The notes under the pieces were generated by a model that ran no database searches, was not told the origin of the DNA, and was given only the letters and a program-made list of their open reading frames with translations. DNA of 64,000 nucleotides, taken from the NCBI RefSeq assembly GCF_000282215.1, contig NZ_AKJS01000072.1:1-64000 (forward strand). Reading direction: 5' to 3'. Numbering within the stretch: position 1 is the stretch's first letter; every line of letters starts with the position of its first letter. The translations under genes were made by a program, and so were the position numbers. The DNA is from Pseudomonas sp. GM21 (GTDB taxonomy: Bacteria; Pseudomonadota; Gammaproteobacteria; Pseudomonadales; Pseudomonadaceae). Below are positions 28,187-36,737 of the stretch, piece by piece.

Positions 28187-29647
28187 ATGTCCGCACCCAT
28201 CGCACCAATGATCATCCGTGGCGAGGTCATCACCGATCATTTGATCGAGATTGGTGGTCGAGGCGGCGACCTGCGCTTTCACACGCCTGATGCCCATCGC
28301 TACCTTGATCGCTTGCCACTGCGCGACCCGGCCAGATTGGCGGATCAGTACCGACTGCGTTTCGACGATATCCTCGACTACACCGATGAACTGGCGAGCC
28401 GGCTTGAATTCTCGAAAAACCACCATCTGCAGGAGGCCTGCGAGCTGTCCTACGCCACTGCGCCGACCACCCCACCCCTGGTCAAGTCGCAGTATATGGG
28501 CCTGGCACGCATGCTCGACCGCCGGTCCATCCGGGAAGCAGCTGAACAATCCATCGGCATCGACTACCTGGAAGGCTGGGTACGCAAAACGCTGAACGAC
28601 GGCCGCGATGCAGAGATCCGTTGCTTTGGCGCGCGCACGCTGCACATCGTCGCGGGCAATTCACCGGGACTGTCGCTGCTGACCATCATTCGCAACATGA
28701 TCCTGCGCAGCGATGCACTGATCAAAGCGCCGTCCAATGACCCATTCACCGCCGCCGCCATCGCCCGCACCATGATCGACATGGCCCCGGACCATCCGTT
28801 GACCCGACATATCAGCGTTGCCTATTGGCGTGGCGGCGACGAGGAATTCGAAGCGAAACTGTACAAGCCGCAGAACTTCGAGAAGATCGTCGCCTGGGGC
28901 GGATTCGCGTCGATCAAACATGTCACCCAATACATCCAGCCCGGACTTGAGCTGATTTCCCTCGACCCGAAGCGCAGCGTCAGCATCCTCGGCGCCGAGA
29001 CCTTCAGCTGCCCCGAACGCATGCGCGAGGCTGCCCTGCGCCTGGCCTGCGACATGGGTGCACATAATCAGCAGGGCTGCGTCAACGCTCGTGTGGTGTA
29101 TGCCGTTTCCGGTACTGACGAGGCAGGGCTCAATCAACTCAACCAGTTTGGCGAGCACGTCTACGCCGCGCTGCAGTCCTTGCCTACCAGCATCAGCACC
29201 CCAGCCAAGCGCTATGACCCGGAGTTGGCCGCCCACCTGCGCTCGCTGCGCCTGGAAGACGAATGGTATCGCGTAATCGGCGGCGAGGAAGGCGAAGGCG
29301 CAGTGATCGTGTCGCAATTGCCCGACCCGGTGTCCTTCGCGGCATCGCTCAATGACCGAACGGCCAACCTGATTCCAGTGGATTCGCTGGATGAAGTGAT
29401 GAATGCAGTGGATGCGTCCACTCAGACCGTCGGTATCTACCCTGAAAACCTCAAGGACGAACTCAAGGACCGCCTGCCGCTTCACGGCGCCCAACGTATT
29501 GTTTCGCTGGGCTATGCCATCGCACTGAATTGGGCGTTGCCACAGGATTCGATCGAACCCATGCGGCGCATGGGCAAGTGGATCGTCAATGAGATCTGCT
29601 CGCCGGAGCGCATACCCGGGCCTTGGCAACGCCCGAACATTGACTAA
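28187..29647 (+). CDS. LuxC-like acyl-CoA/acyl-protein reductase
   Basis: A 486-residue member of the LuxC acyl-CoA reductase family (aldehyde dehydrogenase fold). The nucleophile is Cys298 in NQQGCVNARVV, and the cofactor-binding region contains IVAGNSPGLSL. Length matches LuxC (about 480). It would reduce an activated acyl group to the aldehyde with NADPH. Its tight linkage to the LuxE-like gene indicates a two-component acid reductase. Reduction of an acid is unusual in a degradative locus, so it may recycle or detoxify an intermediate, or run in the aldehyde-to-acyl direction. Confidence 0.85.
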   Translation: MSAPIAPMIIRGEVITDHLIEIGGRGGDLRFHTPDAHRYLDRLPLRDPARLADQYRLRFDDILDYTDELASRLEFSKNHHLQEACELSYATAPTTPPLVKSQYMGLARMLDRRSIREAAEQSIGIDYLEGWVRKTLNDGRDAEIRCFGARTLHIVAGNSPGLSLLTIIRNMILRSDALIKAPSNDPFTAAAIARTMIDMAPDHPLTRHISVAYWRGGDEEFEAKLYKPQNFEKIVAWGGFASIKHVTQYIQPGLELISLDPKRSVSILGAETFSCPERMREAALRLACDMGAHNQQGCVNARVVYAVSGTDEAGLNQLNQFGEHVYAALQSLPTSISTPAKRYDPELAAHLRSLRLEDEWYRVIGGEEGEGAVIVSQLPDPVSFAASLNDRTANLIPVDSLDEVMNAVDASTQTVGIYPENLKDELKDRLPLHGAQRIVSLGYAIALNWALPQDSIEPMRRMGKWIVNEICSPERIPGPWQRPNID

Positions 29648-29716
29648 AACATCACGTAGCGCCTTGCACCGCTGCCGGAAGATCGGGTAACCCGGCTGCG
29701 TTGTTTAATCAAGTGC

Positions 29717-30403
29717 TCAAGGTAGGGTGTTCGGCTTGCACAGCAGTGCGTGCAGCATGCGCGCAATCATCTGCGCGGTGTCGTCCTGCTCCAGATACTC
29801 TGGGCGCTCCAGGGCGACAACCCGAGTCAGCGCCGGTATTGCGTGATAAGCAATGAACAGCGCCTTCTCGGCGTCCTGCACGGCAAGCTCTGTCGAGAAG
29901 CGCTGCATCAACGCCGAGGTCAACTCAGACTGCGGCAGGCTGTCCGGCTTCACAATGTCCATGCGTTGCAACTCGCTGTAGTGGAGGTACTTGGCACTGA
30001 AGACGCGATCGATCAGCCATTGCTTGCGACGCAGGCGCAAGAAGGTGCGCAGCATCAACAGCAGGCCGTCGTAGAGCGTGCTGGTGGCCGGCAGATTGCC
30101 AATATCCTCAAGCAATTTCGCATGCTGATGCTTGCGGTAGTCATCGAAAATCGACGAAATGAGCGAGTCCAGGGTGGGGAAGTATTCGTAGATCGAGCTC
30201 ACCGAAACGCCCGAATACTCAGACAACCGGCTCAAGGACAACGCATCACGACCCTCGTCTTCCAGTATCTGCACGGCAGCTTGTTTAAGCGCCTCGACCA
30301 TAGCGATCGAGCGTGCTTGTCGCGGCTGTTTGCGCTGTGTTTCGGGAATTTCGATCAGCAACCGGCCTTCCGGCAAGGCATGCATATCGACGGTTCTGGA
30401 CAT
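29717..30403 (-). CDS. TetR-family transcriptional regulator
   Basis: A 228-residue TetR protein. The N-terminal helix-turn-helix is at about residues 50-80 (LSLSRLSEYSGVSVSSIYEYFPTLDSL), followed by the usual helical ligand domain. GGGGGAAGGG precedes the ATG. It is downstream of, and probably co-transcribed with, the epoxide hydrolase gene (44 bp gap). It is one of two TetR genes in the island and a candidate for the regulator that binds the AT-rich palindromes at the divergent promoters. Confidence 0.85.
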   Translation of the reverse strand: MSRTVDMHALPEGRLLIEIPETQRKQPRQARSIAMVEALKQAAVQILEDEGRDALSLSRLSEYSGVSVSSIYEYFPTLDSLISSIFDDYRKHQHAKLLEDIGNLPATSTLYDGLLLMLRTFLRLRRKQWLIDRVFSAKYLHYSELQRMDIVKPDSLPQSELTSALMQRFSTELAVQDAEKALFIAYHAIPALTRVVALERPEYLEQDDTAQMIARMLHALLCKPNTLP

Positions 30404-30447
30404 GTACCCTTCCCCCTATAGTGCAATAGCGACACCATCCGTCCTGG

Positions 30448-31599
30448 TCAACGGAAGGCGCGGAAAAACTCACGGATGTCCGCTACCAGCGCCGTCCCCT
30501 GCTCCAGTGCGGGGAAATGCCCACCGCTCTCGTAGACTCGGTAGTGACGTACATCAAAGATCCGTTCAAGGAAACTACGTGGCGGCGGCGGGATCAGGTC
30601 ATGCGGAAATAGCGCAAAGCCCGTTGGCACTGTGTTGCACTCATGGGCGGCAATGCGCGTATCGCCTCCACTGCGAGCGGCCTGGTACAGCCAGTTCGCA
30701 CCATTGATGCCATTGATCCAGTAGAGCATCAGGTTGGCGAGCATCCAATCCCGGTCAAAGGGAGGAACACTCTCGTTGGCACCGAGGGTCCAGGCCTGAA
30801 ATTTGTCGACGATCCAGCCTGCCAGACCAATCGGTGAATCGGTCAGGCCATAAGCCAGCGACTGCGGTTTGGTGGCCTGTACCTGCTGGTAAGCACCCTC
30901 CTCTTGCTGCAATGCGCCAAGGCGCGCCAGCCAGGCACCCTCTTCCTGCGTCAACGCGCTATCAGCGCCGAGGACCGGTAGACCGCCGAGCATGTTCAAG
31001 TGCGCCGCGACGAGGTTCTGTGGATGAAGACGAGCGAGCAATCCACCCACCACCGCGCCCCAATCCCCCCCCTGGATGGCGTAGCGCTTGAAACCAAAGT
31101 GCTCGGTTGCCAGTTTGCTCCAAAGGCTGGCGATAGCACGCGGCCCCAGCGGTTCAAGCGGCGCCGAAGAAAAACCGTAGCCCGGCAGGCTCGGCAGCAC
31201 CACAGTAAAGGCGTCTTCGACGCGCCCACCGAAGCGTTCCGGGTGCGCCAGCGGCTCGATCAGGTCGATAAATTCGAGGAACGACCCTGGCCAGCCATGA
31301 GTGAGCATCAGCGGCAAGGGATCATCACCCGAGCCTTGCTCGACCAGGACATGAATGATCTGACCGTCGACATCCACCAGGCGCTGTTCGTAGCGGTTGA
31401 TCCGCGCCTCCCAGGCTCGCCAGTTGAAGTCATTGCGCCAGTGTTCGACCAGATCCTGCATATAGGGCAAGGCGCTGCCCTGTCGCCATCCAGCGCTCGT
31501 CGGGGTCTGAGGCCAGCGCACCTGGGCCAGACGCCTGGCGAGGTCAGTTAATACCGCCTCATCGGTGTTTACGCGAAATGCCTTACCGGGCAGTTGCAT
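30448..31599 (-). CDS. Epoxide hydrolase with EHN N-terminal domain
   Basis: An alpha/beta hydrolase of 383 residues (ATG 31599, six bases after AGGGAG; earlier in-frame ATGs at 31605 and 31620 fit less well). The first ~110 residues match the epoxide-hydrolase N-terminal domain (LARRLAQVRWPQTP, W..DFNWR). The core has the HGWPGS oxyanion motif, nucleophile Asp in GGDWGA, and C-terminal His in SGGHFPALE. Members resemble juvenile-hormone and microsomal-type epoxide hydrolases. It would open an epoxide to a diol. It heads an operon with a TetR gene. Confidence 0.88.
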   Translation of the reverse strand: MQLPGKAFRVNTDEAVLTDLARRLAQVRWPQTPTSAGWRQGSALPYMQDLVEHWRNDFNWRAWEARINRYEQRLVDVDGQIIHVLVEQGSGDDPLPLMLTHGWPGSFLEFIDLIEPLAHPERFGGRVEDAFTVVLPSLPGYGFSSAPLEPLGPRAIASLWSKLATEHFGFKRYAIQGGDWGAVVGGLLARLHPQNLVAAHLNMLGGLPVLGADSALTQEEGAWLARLGALQQEEGAYQQVQATKPQSLAYGLTDSPIGLAGWIVDKFQAWTLGANESVPPFDRDWMLANLMLYWINGINGANWLYQAARSGGDTRIAAHECNTVPTGFALFPHDLIPPPPRSFLERIFDVRHYRVYESGGHFPALEQGTALVADIREFFRAFR

Positions 31600-31680
31600 C
31601 GTCATCTCCCTGGATTGCATGCAGGTTGGCGCACGGATTGCTCAATGGTGCCTCCTGCTGTAAAAAGAACAGCTTGAACA

Positions 31681-31694
31681 ATTATATATATAAT
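31681..31694. promoter_or_regulatory. Perfect 14-base AT palindrome in a divergent promoter
   Basis: ATTATATATATAAT is its own reverse complement and lies in the 159 bp gap between the divergent epoxide hydrolase and alcohol dehydrogenase genes. AT-only palindromes can be promoter elements by chance, but the placement agrees with operators at other divergent promoters here. Confidence 0.35.
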
Positions 31695-31758
31695 AGATAC
31701 GATTAACCTGATTTATTCTGTGCCGCCACTATCAAGGCCTACCCACCGGGGAACGTGA

Positions 31759-32853
31759 ATGAATATGAAGGTGAGAGCCGCAGTGGCTCATGGAAACGGA
31801 CTGCCCCTGACAATTGAAGATGTTCACCTCAGGCCCCCGGCCGACGACGAGGTGCTGGTCGAACTGAAAGCTTCCGGGCTCTGCCATACCGACCTCTTCA
31901 TTAACGAAGGTAAATTCCCCCTGAAGCTTCCGGCCATTCTTGGTCACGAGGGTTCAGGCGTGGTCCTGGAGTGCGGCAAGGACGTGAAGAACGTGAAAGC
32001 TGGTGATCACGTCATTCTCAACAACGTCCCCCATTGCGGACATTGCCGGTGCTGCCGCTCAGACTTCACCAACTATTGCGAAGACATCGCGCTGGCGCGC
32101 CTGCGTCCGTCTGCGTTCACCTGGAATGGAGAACCACTGATGACCATGGGGCAGGCTGCAACCTTCGCCAGCCATACCGTGCTGCGCAGTTACAACCTGA
32201 CGGTAATTCCCAACGAAATGCCGTTCGAATCCGCCGCGTTGGTGCCCTGTGGGGTGATGACAGGCGTAGGGGCTGTCTTGTTCAACGCCAAAGTCCGAAG
32301 TGGCAGTTCAGTGCTCGTCTGGGGCATCGGCTCCATCGGTCTGAACGTGTTGCAATCAGCCAGGCTCGCAGGCGCCGGGCGCATCATTGCAATCGACACC
32401 TGCGCCAGCAAGGAACAGGCAGCCCGCCTGTTTGGCGCAACCGATTTCATCAACCCCAATGACCTTGACGAGCCTCTGGCCCAGCACATCACGACACTTC
32501 TGGGCGGTTCGGCGGACTACGCATTCGAGTGCGTGGGCAACGTGGAGGTGCTCAAGCAAGCCGTGGAACTGGTAAACCCTTTCTGGGGCGTCTGCCTGGC
32601 AGTGGGCGTACCGCCCTTCAACCAGCAGATCAGCTTGCCTGCTACATCCTTCTATTTCGGACGCACCGTTCGCGGCACCTTCATCGGTGACGCCAACCCG
32701 GTCACTGATACACCGAAGATTCTTGATTGGTACCGCCAAGGCAAACTCCGCCTGGATGAACTCGTCACCCATCGCTTGGCGCAGGACGAGATCAACCAAG
32801 GTTTTGAGCTGATGAAACGTGGCGAGTCCATACGCTCTGTGATCGTTTACTAG
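31759..32853 (+). CDS. Zinc-dependent alcohol dehydrogenase, class III-like
   Basis: A 364-residue MDR. Catalytic zinc ligands start at Cys42 and His63-Glu64, and the structural zinc loop has Cys93, Cys96, Cys99 and Cys107. The Rossmann motif is VWGIGSIGLN, and Asp (IAID) after strand 2 indicates NAD preference. It resembles formaldehyde/aryl-alcohol dehydrogenases. It starts a plus-strand run with a SnoaL-like protein and an aldo/keto reductase and is divergent from the epoxide hydrolase. It likely oxidises an alcohol or diol made in the pathway. Confidence 0.88.
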   Translation: MNMKVRAAVAHGNGLPLTIEDVHLRPPADDEVLVELKASGLCHTDLFINEGKFPLKLPAILGHEGSGVVLECGKDVKNVKAGDHVILNNVPHCGHCRCCRSDFTNYCEDIALARLRPSAFTWNGEPLMTMGQAATFASHTVLRSYNLTVIPNEMPFESAALVPCGVMTGVGAVLFNAKVRSGSSVLVWGIGSIGLNVLQSARLAGAGRIIAIDTCASKEQAARLFGATDFINPNDLDEPLAQHITTLLGGSADYAFECVGNVEVLKQAVELVNPFWGVCLAVGVPPFNQQISLPATSFYFGRTVRGTFIGDANPVTDTPKILDWYRQGKLRLDELVTHRLAQDEINQGFELMKRGESIRSVIVY

Positions 32854-32879
32854 TCTGCATTACCCACGAGGAATTGCCC

Positions 32880-33278
32880 ATGGAACTCATCGAAACACTG
32901 GCGGCCGAACGTGATATTCGCCAACTGATCGCACGCTATGCGCAATTGGCTGATGACCCGGACGCAGCAGGCTTTGCTGCGCTGTTTACCACCGACGGTG
33001 TTCTTTCATTGCCTGGAAAGCAATGCGCAGGCCAAGCCGAAATCGAGCAATGGCTGCAGGCCACATTGAAAGCCGGCAAGACCCGCCATCTGTTCATGAA
33101 TCCGCTCATCGAAGTGACTTCGCCTGCACAAGCGTCCGGCAGCATGGACATGCTGATCCTTCGCGCCGGCGACTCGGGCTGGGCACTGGGTGCCACCCTG
33201 CGCTACACAGACCGCTATGTGCATACCGAACAAGGCTGGAAGTTTGCCGAGCGCAGTCTCCAACCCATGATGCCTTGA
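32880..33278 (+). CDS. SnoaL-like protein, possible dehydratase or isomerase
   Basis: A 132-residue NTF2/SnoaL_4-type protein from ATG 32880 (GAGGAATT upstream). Tyr20 and Asp25 in the RYAQLADD helix and His70 in KTRHLF sit in the pocket-facing positions used by the bile-acid 7-alpha-dehydratase BaiE (Tyr30, Asp35, His83), with the same five-residue Tyr-Asp spacing. It follows the alcohol dehydrogenase by 26 bp. A dehydratase or ketosteroid-isomerase-like role is plausible; this is inference from fold and residue spacing. Confidence 0.7.
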   Translation: MELIETLAAERDIRQLIARYAQLADDPDAAGFAALFTTDGVLSLPGKQCAGQAEIEQWLQATLKAGKTRHLFMNPLIEVTSPAQASGSMDMLILRAGDSGWALGATLRYTDRYVHTEQGWKFAERSLQPMMP

Positions 33279-33305
33279 GCAACCAACGTCATTACTGGAA
33301 CCCAA

Positions 33306-34289
33306 ATGAATTACGTGAAACTTGGCAACACCGGTCTTGAAGTCTCATCGCTGGCCTTAGGCTGCATGACTTACGGCGCACCTGATCGAGGGGCACAGTC
33401 CTGGACGCTGGACGAAGAAAAGAGCCGACCACTGATCCGGCAGGCAATAGAGAGCGGTATCAACTTTTTCGACACCGCCAATATCTACTCCGACGGCAAC
33501 TCGGAGGAAATTCTCGGCCGTGCCCTGCGCGATTTCGCTCAACGCGATGAGGTGGTGATTGCCACCAAGGTCTACTTCAACTCACGGCGCGCGTCCAATG
33601 TCAGCGGTTTGTCGCGTAAAGCTATTTTCAACGAAATAGACAACAGCCTCAAGCGGCTGGGCACCGACTATATCGACCTGTACCAGATCCATCGCTGGGA
33701 CTACCGCACGCCCATCGAAGAAACCCTCGAAGCCCTCCACGACCTCGTCAAAGCAGGCAAGGTTTTGCATATCGGTGCTTCGTCCATGTACGCCTGGCAA
33801 TTCGCCAAAGCCTTGCACACCTCGCAGCGCCACGGCTGGACCCCGTTCGTGTCAATGCAGAACCAGCTGAACCTCATCAGCCGGGAAGAAGAACGGGAAA
33901 TGATCCCGCTGTGCCGGGATGCGGGCATCGCGGTAATCCCCTGGAGCCCACTGGCACGCGGGCGGTTGACGCGAGATTGGGATCAGAGCAGCGATCGCGC
34001 AGAACGCGATGACGCCGCCAAAGCCTATTACACCCAACATACAGCCGAGTCTGATCGCAAGGTGGTCGAAGCGGTGGCCACTATCGCTGCCGAACGGAAT
34101 GTACCGCGGGCTCAAGTCGCGCTGGCCTGGGTCATCCAGAGCGCTGGAATTACCGCGCCGCTGATCGGCGCCTCGAAGCCCCATCATCTGACCGATGCCA
34201 TCGCCGCGCTGAGCCTGCAATTGACCACTGAAGAACGGCAGCGCCTGGAAGGGCCGTACCTTCCGCATGCGGTGGTTGGTTTCAACTGA
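33306..34289 (+). CDS. Aldo/keto reductase
   Basis: A 327-residue AKR of the Tas/YajO type. Catalytic residues are Asp and Tyr in FDTANIYSDG, Lys in IATKVYF and His in YQIHRWD. The C-terminal cofactor segment is PLIGASKPHHL. It is 27 bp after the SnoaL-like gene in the same operon. It would reduce a ketone or aldehyde with NADPH, or run in reverse. The substrate is not deducible. Confidence 0.87.
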   Translation: MNYVKLGNTGLEVSSLALGCMTYGAPDRGAQSWTLDEEKSRPLIRQAIESGINFFDTANIYSDGNSEEILGRALRDFAQRDEVVIATKVYFNSRRASNVSGLSRKAIFNEIDNSLKRLGTDYIDLYQIHRWDYRTPIEETLEALHDLVKAGKVLHIGASSMYAWQFAKALHTSQRHGWTPFVSMQNQLNLISREEEREMIPLCRDAGIAVIPWSPLARGRLTRDWDQSSDRAERDDAAKAYYTQHTAESDRKVVEAVATIAAERNVPRAQVALAWVIQSAGITAPLIGASKPHHLTDAIAALSLQLTTEERQRLEGPYLPHAVVGFN

Positions 34290-34455
34290 GTAACACGTAC
34301 CGCATCAAAGTTGGCAGGCGCCTCCCGGCGCCGAGCTAACCGCATGCTGCCTCCCCTGATAGAGTGTCGACCACCCAAACCGGCATCCCATGTCGCCCGG
34401 GAGCCGATCACTCAAATCCAACTTTCCTGTCAATTATCCCAGGTTCCTTGCTGCC

Positions 34456-35391
34456 ATGAAATTTCACCAGCTACGCGCATTGTTGGCTATCTGTGAAAGC
34501 GGCAGTATTCAGGAAGCCTCCAGGACGCTGCACATTTCCCAACCTTCGCTATCGCGCAGTATCAAGGAGCTTGAGGCGGAACTGGGGGTAAGCCTGTTGG
34601 TGCGCTCGAACCGCGGCATCACACTCACGCAGTACGGTGAACATCTAGTCACTCGGGCACGACTGATCGTCGAGGAAGTTCGCCGGGCCAAACACGAGAT
34701 CGAAACACTCAAGGGCTCTATGGACGGCAGTGTCACGCTCGGGGTTTCACCCGTGACCCCAAGCACACGGTTCGTCGATTGCGTGGCCCGGTTCCGTCAA
34801 CGCCACCCTCAAGTCCGTTTGCAGATCGAAGAGCTGCGCCCGAATAAATTGATCGAAGGACTGCGTGAGGGACGACTGGATCTGGTGCTCACCTCGTATG
34901 GCGGCGCACGCAAACTGGAAGGTTTCGAATGCGTGGAGCTGTACCAGGAGCCGGGTGCTCTGGCCGTTCGCAAGGATCACCCCAAAAGCGATTTACGCAC
35001 ATTACATGACATCCGTAATCTGGACTGGATATTGCCTGACCGCATTGAAGACTCACCGCTCGCCGAGATGTTCGCCGAACAACGACTGGCGCCACCGGAC
35101 AACCTGATGACCTGCTCTTCCCTGGTCATGTACCTGGAGTTGGCCACGCGTACGGACGCCGTCAGTTTCTGGGCCAGGCGCGGGATGGCGTTGGGTGATT
35201 TACGCAATCACCTGCAGGTCTTGCAGGTGATTGAACCTGTACCATCGTTTACCTTTTCCATGGTTAGCCGCGAAACCGGGCTTCTCACCCGCGAAGCTGC
35301 CGCCCTGGCAGAAGACATCGTCTACGAGTTTTACGGCAACCGCTGTGCCATTGGGCAGCCCCAGGCGACTCACGAAGTACTGGCCGACTGA
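34456..35391 (+). CDS. LysR-family transcriptional regulator
   Basis: A 311-residue LysR protein from ATG 34456, where homology begins (MKFHQLRALLAICESGSIQEASRTLHISQPSLSRSIKELE). The frame is open further upstream but carries no domain. The effector domain is complete, with AVRKDHPKSD and WILPDR typical of CbbR/GltC-type sensors. It lies between the reductase gene and the M20 hydrolase and may control one or both. The effector is unknown. Confidence 0.85.
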   Translation: MKFHQLRALLAICESGSIQEASRTLHISQPSLSRSIKELEAELGVSLLVRSNRGITLTQYGEHLVTRARLIVEEVRRAKHEIETLKGSMDGSVTLGVSPVTPSTRFVDCVARFRQRHPQVRLQIEELRPNKLIEGLREGRLDLVLTSYGGARKLEGFECVELYQEPGALAVRKDHPKSDLRTLHDIRNLDWILPDRIEDSPLAEMFAEQRLAPPDNLMTCSSLVMYLELATRTDAVSFWARRGMALGDLRNHLQVLQVIEPVPSFTFSMVSRETGLLTREAAALAEDIVYEFYGNRCAIGQPQATHEVLAD

Positions 35392-35507
35392 ACTCACTGC
35401 ATGTTCGCCATACAAAAGCGCTATGCCTATACCCATAGACGATTACTCCACTGCGCCAGAGCTTGGCATGCTGCGAATCACCCGCCTTACTCAACGGAGA
35501 TTCCGGC

Positions 35508-36701
35508 ATGTCCCAGCAACCCCTTGGTCTTCTTCCCGAAATCGTGGCAATGCAATCCGATTTTGCCGCCATTCGCCAACACATACACCAATATCCCGAA
35601 CTGGGTTTCGAGGAGCGCGAAACCAGCAAACTGGTGGCCACTTACTTGCGTCAATGGGGTTACCAGGTCCATGAGGGCGTTGGCGCAACCGGTGTCGTCG
35701 GCGTCCTGAAGGCCGGTGAAGGAACGCGCGCCATCGGCTTGCGCGCCGACATGGATGCCCTGCCCATCGAGGAAGACAATGGCCTGCCTTATCAGAGCAA
35801 ACACATCGGCAAGATGCACGCCTGTGGGCACGACGGGCATACGGCAACGTTACTGTGCGCCGCCCGCTACCTGGCCGAGCATCGAAGCTTCAACGGTACG
35901 CTCAACCTGATTTTCCAACCGGCGGAGGAAACCCTTGGCGGCGCCTTGCGCATGATTGAAGACGGTCTTTTCGAGCGTTTTCCCTGCGATGCCGTGTATG
36001 CGCTGCACAATGCCCCCGGATTGCCCGTGGGCTGCTTTTCCGCTCGCAGCGGTACGCTGGGAGCGTCGTCGGACCAGGCAGTCATTCGCCTGATCGGCCA
36101 AGGTGGCCATGGTGCAATGCCTCACCTGGCCAGAGACCCGATCGTTGCAGCCGCCGAAATGGTGCTGGCCCTGCAAACCATCGTGTCCCGCAGCATAGCG
36201 GCGACCGAAGCCGCGGTCATTACCGTCGGTGCCCTGAACGCTGGGGACGCGCCCAACGTGATTCCCGCCCATGCCACGCTCAAACTCAGCATCCGGGCAG
36301 TCGACCCACAGGTGCGCGCACAATTGAAGCAGCGCATTAATGAGGTCGCTCAAGGCGTGGCAATGATCCATGGCATGGACCTGGAAATGGATTATCGCCC
36401 TCTGGTTTCTTGCCTGAACAACAGCGAGACGGAAACCCTCCTGGCGCGCCGGGTCATCACTGAGCTGGTGGGACAGAAGAATCTCCTCACCAGCCCCGGC
36501 AAAAGCAGTTTCGGCAGCGAAGATTTCGCCTGGATGCTTGAACGTAAACCCGGCTGCTACGTTGCGATCGGTAATGGCGACGGCGCTGCCACCGGCTGCG
36601 AGGTCCATGCCCTGCACAATCCGGGTTATGACTTCAACGATCAGGTCATCGCCTATGGCGCCAGCTATTGGGCCCGCCTGGTACAGACCTACCTGGTTTG
36701 A
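35508..36701 (+). CDS. M20-family amidohydrolase (N-acyl amino acid hydrolase/hippuricase type)
   Basis: A 397-residue metallopeptidase-like hydrolase from ATG 35508 (GGAGAT upstream). Metal-binding motifs are HACGHDGH (Cys, His, His), PAEE with the following gate region, and the late SEDFAW and HNPGYDFND. The dimerisation domain lies between. Relatives cleave N-acyl amino acids such as hippurate, N-acetyl amino acids or auxin conjugates. It is followed 36 bp later by an MFS transporter, so the pair may import and deconjugate an amide-linked substrate. Confidence 0.88.
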   Translation: MSQQPLGLLPEIVAMQSDFAAIRQHIHQYPELGFEERETSKLVATYLRQWGYQVHEGVGATGVVGVLKAGEGTRAIGLRADMDALPIEEDNGLPYQSKHIGKMHACGHDGHTATLLCAARYLAEHRSFNGTLNLIFQPAEETLGGALRMIEDGLFERFPCDAVYALHNAPGLPVGCFSARSGTLGASSDQAVIRLIGQGGHGAMPHLARDPIVAAAEMVLALQTIVSRSIAATEAAVITVGALNAGDAPNVIPAHATLKLSIRAVDPQVRAQLKQRINEVAQGVAMIHGMDLEMDYRPLVSCLNNSETETLLARRVITELVGQKNLLTSPGKSSFGSEDFAWMLERKPGCYVAIGNGDGAATGCEVHALHNPGYDFNDQVIAYGASYWARLVQTYLV

Positions 36702-36737
36702 CGTTTGCCCCTCCAGTATCGCCAGGAGGCGAACGAC

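Noticed and set aside
26772..29647. A bioluminescence operon
   Set aside because: LuxE- and LuxC-like genes are present, but no luxA, luxB or luxD is in the window.
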